64,000 nt of DNA from an uncultured bacterium (lineage in GTDB: Bacteria > Patescibacteriota > Saccharimonadia > Saccharimonadales > Saccharimonadaceae). The notes beneath the pieces are model-generated. The model had not been told where the DNA came from, ran no database searches, and saw only the letters and a list, made by a program, of their open reading frames with translations. Positions 58,242 through 64,000 of the stretch are shown here, piece by piece. The DNA lies in the NCBI GenBank assembly GCA_938030735.1, contig CALHIM010000011.1, positions 62,001-126,000 on the forward strand. Direction: 5' to 3'. The first letter of the stretch is position 1. Each line of letters starts with the position of its first letter. The position numbers and the translations under genes are program-made.

Positions 58242-60929
58242 ATGCAAACTTTGGCGAGGTTCAAAAAAGCAAAAACTCAAGATTTTCGAAATGTGTTTTT
58301 CATCGCGATCTTTACAGTAGTCGCAATCTTGGGATTTTTTAATTCGAATATCGCCCTTGCTCTTGATGGAGCAAAATGGACAGATTCTTCAAAAAATGGC
58401 ATAACATATAACGGAAAAACATATTCAAAAGTTTCTGATACTTCAAGATTCCCAGAATCAATTCGTTCAAAAAAACTTTATGCCGAAAATTCTTCATTAA
58501 ATGCTGGTGAAAATAAAACAACAGTAATTGCTCTTGAAAACGAGAATGATGCTTCAAGCGGAAAAATTTATTCATTTGATGTAAGTGCGCTTGGAAATGT
58601 AAAACAAAACGGCGAAGCACAAGATGTTAAAGTTGATGGTGTTTCGAAAGATGAAGATAAGTCACTCTGTAGTGTTGAAGGTGGGGGTGGCTGGATGGTT
58701 TGTATGGTTGCTAATACAATTTCGAAATGGATGGACGGTATTTATGACTGGCTCCAAGCATTTTTGCGAGTGCAACCACTTTATACATCAAATCAATCTG
58801 GTCTTTTTCAAGTTTGGGATTATATGCGAAATGTCGCAAACGTCTTTTTTGTGATTGGATTTGTTTTTGTAATTTATTCGCAAATAACAGGTTTTGGGAT
58901 TAGTAATTACGGAATTAAAAAATTATTACCAAAACTAATTATTGCAGCAATTTTAATTAATGTTTCCTATTATATTTGTGCAATTCTAGTTGATATTTCG
59001 AATATCTTAGGAGCACAAACTCAAAATCTTTTAATTGGAATTAGAGATAGCATTTTTAACAGTGGTGGTGAAAATAAGGTAAAAACAGCTAATCTTGATT
59101 GGTCAAATATGACCGCTGCGGTTTTGAGCGGAACTGGCGTGGTGGCTTATGGTGCTTACACTGTAACGGTTGCAACTATGGGTAATATTGGTGCTGCAGT
59201 AATGATGATTCTTGGATCACTAGTTGCAGTAATTTATTCGGCAGTTGTAGCTTTAGTAATTTTAGCTGCACGACAGGCAATCATTATTGTTTTAGTTTTC
59301 TTAGCACCACTTGCATTTGCAGCAAATATTCTACCAAATACTGAAAAATGGTTCGAAAAATGGAAAGATTTATTCACAACAATGCTTGTGATGTATCCAT
59401 TAATTTCTCTTCTTTTTGGAGGTTCTCAATTAATTGGAACAACAATTATTGCAAGTTCGAACGGTAGTTTTTTAATTTTCTTACTTGGTGCCGTAGTGCA
59501 AGTTGTGCCACTAGCGATTACGCCAACAATTATGCGAATTAGCGGTAGCCTGCTTGGTAAATTTGCTGGAATTATCAATAATCCGAACAAAGGTCCGGTT
59601 GATCGTGCAAAGAAATTCCTTTCGGAAAACCAAGAAATGTATCGAAATCGTGCAATTGCAGAAAAGCCAAATTCACTTCCTGTACGAATTAATCAGATGA
59701 ACTACAACCGCCAACGTCGAATAGGTGCTTCAAAATCAATTGCAGAATTATATCAAAAAGAACGCTTTACGGAGCTTGAAAATGAAAGACGAGATGCAAT
59801 TCAAAATATGCCAGAAGGTTCGAATGCATTTTCAAACATGTATTATAATGCTCGCAAAAAGCATTTAATAAACTCAGATACACAATATCAGGAAATGTTA
59901 GCAACTGAAGCTCTTAATCGTGCAACCGCAAGTACAAATGCTGGGCTTTCACAAATTAAAGCAGAATTATTTAATTCAACACTCAAAAAAGATGCAAACG
60001 GAAACATTACCGGTGTTGTTGATTTAAGCGAAGCATCACTAAAAGCTTTACGCGGAAAATTTGGCGAACAAGCACTTCGATTTGTTGATAATATGAATCA
60101 AACAAATGCTCTTAAACTGGCTGAAAAGAATAATAATCTTTCACTCAATAATGCAATGGCAAATAATATGCGCTACAGCAACGACTTGCTTGAAACAGCA
60201 TCTGGCGTGCGTGGTGAAGCTGGAAAAGTTTCAGCGCTTGCAAGTTCTTTAGTGGCAGCTTCGAAAGAGAACAAAGAAGAAGTCGAATCACTTACAAACC
60301 TTACAAAATCACTTAATTTTTCAGGAAATGATTATAGTGAAATCTTTTCGAAAAATATGGGTGAAAAAATCCAGAAAGATGGAATTGATTTCGAAATTAC
60401 TAAAAACTTACGTGCTGCAACAGCCGAGAAGTTTATGGGAACAACCGACTTAAAAGGTGCTATCGATTCACTTGGTAAAACTGAAATTGGTGGAGAATTG
60501 AACGCTAACCGAAACGACTTGGTTGAAGCTTTCAAGAAAACCAAAAAAGACGATCTTCAATTTATTGGTGGTGCAGCACTTGAAAATATCGCCGTAAATG
60601 GAATGAATTCGAAAGAAGTTTATAATGCCATTCACGACAATTACGCTAAAAATGTCTCAGACGATAAAATCATTAAAGCTTCGAATGACGCAATGAAAAT
60701 CATTTGGGATAAATCAGCAATTTCGAATATGTCGAACGAAACCATTAGATCCACACTCGAAAGTGTTAAGGCTATTAACGAAAACCCTTCAGAATACGGA
60801 AAACTCAATGCCGTGCAAGGTGCTGAAATTCGCAAAATGCTTAAAGAGATTGAACGAAATAATAAAGGTCTTTATGATAAAGTTTTGGGCGGAAATTGGA
60901 AGCCTGAAAATATTAAAGACAAGAAATAG
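58242..60929 (+). CDS. VirB6/TrbL-like type IV secretion membrane protein
   Basis: 895 residues from the ATG at 58,242; an earlier in-frame ATG lies within the -10 box. A signal-like first helix, an exported region to about 150, then six or more membrane helices (about 190-450) typical of VirB6/TrbL channel proteins, then a 440-residue charged cytoplasmic helical tail (LSENQEMYRNRAIAEK...). It probably forms the inner-membrane channel of the system whose pilins lie next to it. Confidence 0.8.
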   Translation: MQTLARFKKAKTQDFRNVFFIAIFTVVAILGFFNSNIALALDGAKWTDSSKNGITYNGKTYSKVSDTSRFPESIRSKKLYAENSSLNAGENKTTVIALENENDASSGKIYSFDVSALGNVKQNGEAQDVKVDGVSKDEDKSLCSVEGGGGWMVCMVANTISKWMDGIYDWLQAFLRVQPLYTSNQSGLFQVWDYMRNVANVFFVIGFVFVIYSQITGFGISNYGIKKLLPKLIIAAILINVSYYICAILVDISNILGAQTQNLLIGIRDSIFNSGGENKVKTANLDWSNMTAAVLSGTGVVAYGAYTVTVATMGNIGAAVMMILGSLVAVIYSAVVALVILAARQAIIIVLVFLAPLAFAANILPNTEKWFEKWKDLFTTMLVMYPLISLLFGGSQLIGTTIIASSNGSFLIFLLGAVVQVVPLAITPTIMRISGSLLGKFAGIINNPNKGPVDRAKKFLSENQEMYRNRAIAEKPNSLPVRINQMNYNRQRRIGASKSIAELYQKERFTELENERRDAIQNMPEGSNAFSNMYYNARKKHLINSDTQYQEMLATEALNRATASTNAGLSQIKAELFNSTLKKDANGNITGVVDLSEASLKALRGKFGEQALRFVDNMNQTNALKLAEKNNNLSLNNAMANNMRYSNDLLETASGVRGEAGKVSALASSLVAASKENKEEVESLTNLTKSLNFSGNDYSEIFSKNMGEKIQKDGIDFEITKNLRAATAEKFMGTTDLKGAIDSLGKTEIGGELNANRNDLVEAFKKTKKDDLQFIGGAALENIAVNGMNSKEVYNAIHDNYAKNVSDDKIIKASNDAMKIIWDKSAISNMSNETIRSTLESVKAINENPSEYGKLNAVQGAEIRKMLKEIERNNKGLYDKVLGGNWKPENIKDKK

Positions 60930-61033
60930 GCAGAATCTAAATGTTTTGCCTATTTTATTTTTAAGCTTTATTTTTTTTCGAAAATATGTTAAAATTAATA
61001 TTATTGAAATAAGGAGAAGTGGGCAAATAAAGA

Positions 61034-62464
61034 ATGAGCGTTTATAAAGTTCCTCAAGACGTTGAGGCTGATGACAAATTGCTTGGGCCGTTTAACTTTC
61101 GGCAATTCATTTACCTGATTATTGTGGCAGGCTGTATTGCGCTGGAGATTTTTCTTTGGGGAATTTTCCCGGGGCTAATTATTTTACCACTACCTATTAT
61201 TATCTTTTTTGGTGCGCTTGCTTTACCGCTTCGAAAAGACCAACCAATGGAAACTTATCTTGCAGCAGTTGTTTCATTTTATTTAAAACCAAACAAGCGT
61301 TTTTGGCAGCCAGATGGCGTAGAACATTTAATTCAAATTTCTGCACCAGTAAATAGAGAAGAGCACCTCACAAAAGAACTTTCACAAAATGAAGCCTCAC
61401 GTAGACTTAGCTACTTAGCAGATATTGTTGATACTGAAGGGTGGGCCATTAAACACTCTATTGCACCAGTTAATACAACTGTTCGTGAAGAATATTCAAA
61501 TGAAGCTCGTGCAGCCGAAGATATGTTTGATAATTCACGAGTTTCTTCGAATGTTGATAATTTATTAAACCAACACGATCAGCGACGAAAACAGCAAATT
61601 ATGCAAAACCTTGATATGGCCCGAAATTTAGCACAATTTACAGATGAAAATTCGGAAAACATTCAAGACAAAACTTATTATTTTGACCCTAAAAATCGAT
61701 ACGAAGGTTCAGACAATATTAAATTTGAAGATGTTCAAGTTTCAGAACCAGCTGAAGCTAAGCCAACAGCCTTTTCTCAGAATCAGCAAAATCAATACCA
61801 AATGAATTTTAACCACAATCAGCCACAAATGCAAAATGGGGCTTTTTCGAATTGGCAAAATTGGAATCAATCGCAAGTACAAAATTATAATAATTTTCAG
61901 CAAAATAAAAATTGGCAAAATCAACCGCAGCAAAATTTTGATGAAAATATTCATTTAAATTACAATCCTTATCCAGATTCAATGAATCAAACAGTTATTT
62001 CACCAAATTGGCAAAATCAACCGCAGCAATTTACGCAGTCTTCACCACAGCCACTTTCGAATTTTACACCACCTGCACCACAACCAGCTCAACAATCAGA
62101 GCCACAAAACCATTTCGAAAATCCGCAAGATGATTTTAATCAAGATTTAGAAGGAATTAATAACAGTTTTGAACGAATTAGGCAAATTAATGAAACTGTT
62201 GAGCATGAAAAGCGAGATCCGAAAGTTAGAATTTCTACCAATCCAGAGAATAATCCTTTTGTAAATAGAAGACATCTCACAGAACGAGAATCTGCAAATA
62301 AGATCAGCGCAGAAATGAAAAGATTAGTTTCAGAGGGAAAAGATCTTTCGGTGGAAACACTTGCACGCCAAGCAAACAAACTAGCAGATAAAGAAAAGAA
62401 AGCCCAAGAAAATTCGAACGAGGTCGACTTGGGTGAAAAAGAAGTAGTAATTTCATTGAGGTAA
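61034..62464 (+). CDS. PrgI-like (VirB3-related) protein with a long Gln/Asn-rich tail
   Basis: 476 residues. The N-terminal 95 form a PrgI domain: MSVYKVPQDVEADDKLLGPF, two membrane helices and a PMETYLAAVVSFYLKPNKRFW. Residues about 100-200 are charged; about 235-360 is low-complexity Gln/Asn/Pro. The PrgI part is the inner-membrane component found beside VirB4 in Gram-positive and CPR systems. The tail is much longer than in usual PrgI (about 120 residues). Confidence 0.88.
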   Translation: MSVYKVPQDVEADDKLLGPFNFRQFIYLIIVAGCIALEIFLWGIFPGLIILPLPIIIFFGALALPLRKDQPMETYLAAVVSFYLKPNKRFWQPDGVEHLIQISAPVNREEHLTKELSQNEASRRLSYLADIVDTEGWAIKHSIAPVNTTVREEYSNEARAAEDMFDNSRVSSNVDNLLNQHDQRRKQQIMQNLDMARNLAQFTDENSENIQDKTYYFDPKNRYEGSDNIKFEDVQVSEPAEAKPTAFSQNQQNQYQMNFNHNQPQMQNGAFSNWQNWNQSQVQNYNNFQQNKNWQNQPQQNFDENIHLNYNPYPDSMNQTVISPNWQNQPQQFTQSSPQPLSNFTPPAPQPAQQSEPQNHFENPQDDFNQDLEGINNSFERIRQINETVEHEKRDPKVRISTNPENNPFVNRRHLTERESANKISAEMKRLVSEGKDLSVETLARQANKLADKEKKAQENSNEVDLGEKEVVISLR

Positions 62465-62465
62465 T

Positions 62466-63242
62466 ATGAACAATAATCAAGTTAATAATCAACAAAATCA
62501 GAGCCAAAACCAAACAAATATAAATACTCCAACAAATCCATCTTCAACACAAAATTCGCTTGAAATCGCCGAACTTCGCGAAGGAATGGTGGTAATGCGC
62601 GACGGAAGCTTTCGCGCTGTTATTGCTTGTAAATCAATTAACTTTGATCTTATGAGCGCACGAGAACGCGAGGGCGTGGAATATTCTTATCAAAGTTTTT
62701 TGAACGCATTGACTTTTCCAATTCAGATTTTAGTTCGCTCACAACGAGTTGATATTGAGCCATATTTAAATAAATTGGCTGAAATTCAAGTAGCGCAAGA
62801 TAATATGTTGCTTGGCGACTTAATGGAAGATTATATTAACTTTATTGATAGCCTTAGCCGAAGTGCGAATATTATGGATAAATCTTTCTTTATTGTGGTT
62901 CCTTATTATCCGAGTGGTGATTTAAATAATTTAAAGGGTTCAGCAAAAGGATTTTTTGGTAAAATTTTTGCAAAACCGGGTGCTCAAATTTCGAAAATCG
63001 ACCGCAACACTTGGGATAAAGCACGCGAAGAAATTAAAAAACGCGTTGATTCAATTACTGGCGGTCTTTACCAAATGGGAATTAAATCAGTTCAATTAAA
63101 CACCAAAGAACTCGGCGAACTTTATTATAATGTTTATAACCCAGATACAGCTGTTTATGAACCTTTGGGCGATTTTCGTGATACAGCAAGTTTATTCGTT
63201 CGAAAAGCCGAAGGAGAGCGACCAGATCAAGGAGGATTTTAA
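62466..63242 (+). CDS. TraC/VirB4-N-like secretion protein
   Basis: 258 residues, starting one base after the previous stop. A Gln/Asn-rich first 30 residues, then a domain resembling the N-terminal part of TraC/VirB4 ATPases (LREGMVVMRDGSFRAVIACK, NALTFPIQILVRSQRVD). It lacks an ATPase core, so it acts as a separate partner to the VirB4 gene that follows. Confidence 0.8.
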   Translation: MNNNQVNNQQNQSQNQTNINTPTNPSSTQNSLEIAELREGMVVMRDGSFRAVIACKSINFDLMSAREREGVEYSYQSFLNALTFPIQILVRSQRVDIEPYLNKLAEIQVAQDNMLLGDLMEDYINFIDSLSRSANIMDKSFFIVVPYYPSGDLNNLKGSAKGFFGKIFAKPGAQISKIDRNTWDKAREEIKKRVDSITGGLYQMGIKSVQLNTKELGELYYNVYNPDTAVYEPLGDFRDTASLFVRKAEGERPDQGGF

Positions 63243-63244
63243 TT

Positions 63245-64000
63245 ATGGTGAAGAAAAAAGATGCAGTTGATATTGCAGCCCAACAACGAGCACAAGAACA
63301 AGCTGAAGTTGAACAAGCGTTTTTAACTGGTATTAACACTTTGCGAGATTTAATCGCACCATCAAGCCTTGAATTCCATTCGAGCTATTTTCGCTTAGGT
63401 ACAAAATATGGTCAAACAATTTATGTTTATGGTTATCCCCGCCAGCTTTATACTGGATGGGCTTCGCCAATTTTAAACGCTGATGAAGTTTTAGATGTTT
63501 CAATGTTTATTTATCCTGTTGAAACTGAAATTGTCATGAAAAACCTTCGTCGAAAAGTTACTCAGCTTGAAGCCGATCTTTCGATCAATAACGAAAAAGG
63601 TAGAACCCGAGATCCAGCGCTCGAAGCTGCTTTGAACGATGCCGAAGAGCTCCGAGATCAGTTACAACTTGGTGCTGAAAAATTCTTCCGCTTTGGCCTA
63701 TATTTGACAATTTACGCCGATAGTCTTGACGAGCTTAATTTTGTTCGAAGCAAAGTTGAAACAATGCTTGGCCAGCAAATGCTGTTTTCTAAAGTTGCAT
63801 CAAGCCAGCAGGAACAAGGTTTAAAATCTGCCGTTCCACAACTTTCCGACCAACTACAAATTCGGCGAAATATGAACACTGGTGCGATTTCAACTTCATT
63901 TCCATTTACTTCTGCCGATTTAACTCAGGAAAACGGTGTTCTTTATGGTGTTAATATGCACAACAATGGTCTTGTAATCTTTGACCGCTATACGCTCGAA
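63245..64000 (+). CDS. VirB4-type secretion ATPase (N-terminal part; continues beyond the window)
   Basis: 252 codons from the ATG at 63,245 with AAGGAGG upstream; the frame is open to the window end. The N-terminal region of VirB4/TraC is visible: RDLIAPSSLEF, YGYPRQLYTGWASPIL, VSMFIYPVETE and FRFGLYLTIYADSLDEL, ending before the Walker motifs. VirB4 powers pilus assembly and secretion in type IV systems. Confidence 0.9.
   Translation, partial: MVKKKDAVDIAAQQRAQEQAEVEQAFLTGINTLRDLIAPSSLEFHSSYFRLGTKYGQTIYVYGYPRQLYTGWASPILNADEVLDVSMFIYPVETEIVMKNLRRKVTQLEADLSINNEKGRTRDPALEAALNDAEELRDQLQLGAEKFFRFGLYLTIYADSLDELNFVRSKVETMLGQQMLFSKVASSQQEQGLKSAVPQLSDQLQIRRNMNTGAISTSFPFTSADLTQENGVLYGVNMHNNGLVIFDRYTLE

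Noticed and set aside
61742..61954. A hydrophobic minus-strand frame opposite the PrgI-like tail
   Set aside because: An Ile/Leu-rich shadow of the Gln/Asn-rich tail on the plus strand.

Overview
The window reads as a piece of chromosome from a Patescibacteria/CPR bacterium, most likely a Saccharibacteria (TM7)-type cell. It is AT-rich and uses the standard code (TGA works as a stop throughout, which argues against the Absconditabacteria/Gracilibacteria code). The host genes include a compact MurE-like ligase, a large family of small VirB2/TrbC-type pilin proteins, a PrgI/VirB6/VirB4 type IV secretion cluster, a ComF competence protein and a large surface protein with a sortase-like tail. The taxonomic call is inference from gene content; there is no rRNA in the window.

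Layout. 1-5 kb: polynucleotide phosphorylase, a cytosolic transglutaminase-like protein, tRNA-Ser(GCU), a solitary pilin-like protein and gene remnants. 5.9-11.5 kb: a MacB-type ABC exporter, RlmH, two small proteins with long leaders, a HIT hydrolase coupled to glucose-6-phosphate dehydrogenase. 11.6-11.8 kb: tRNA-Leu(UAG) and tRNA-Ser(GGA). About 12.0-44.5 kb: a complete-looking temperate siphovirus-type prophage. 44.7-55.3 kb: a membrane protein, MurE-like ligase, surface protein, SIS-family sugar-phosphate isomerase, NodB deacetylase, three more tRNAs, ComF and Hsp20. 55.4-64 kb: six tandem pilin-like genes on the minus strand, divergent from VirB6-like, PrgI-like, a TraC/VirB4-N-like protein and the start of VirB4.

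The prophage has a minus-strand integrase and small gene at its left end, then a plus-strand late region in canonical order (terminase, portal, MuF protein, scaffold, capsid, connectors, tail tube, G/GT chaperone, tape measure, distal tail, tail/fibre, XhlA-like protein, Pal-type amidase with a holin-like tail, NYN nuclease), then a minus-strand early operon of about 20 tightly overlapping small genes headed by a RecT annealase and a RecB-like nuclease fused to an FtsK/SpoIIIE motor. I recognise no DNA polymerase, helicase or repressor in it.

The most unusual signals are non-coding. (1) Three phage transcription units start with the same unit: TTGCNA/17 bp/TATAAT promoter, the 12-mer GAACCATTTGCG at the predicted RNA 5' end, then an 11-bp stem of variable sequence but preserved pairing followed by a T-run. 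This looks like an attenuation/antitermination system for the late genes. (2) The leader of an accessory (moron) gene at 27.5 kb holds two long interleaved inverted repeats, a possible RNA switch. (3) The early operon contains a 123-nt element closed by a 20-bp stem with an anti-Shine-Dalgarno-like sequence in a loop, and a 330-nt stretch of tandem hairpins. (4) Related elements lie in inverted orientation at the two prophage edges. Across the host DNA the palindrome TTCGAA is strikingly over-represented, and several genes that lack it look imported. Several host and prophage genes have a -10 box only 6-9 nt from the start codon and so are predicted to be leaderless.
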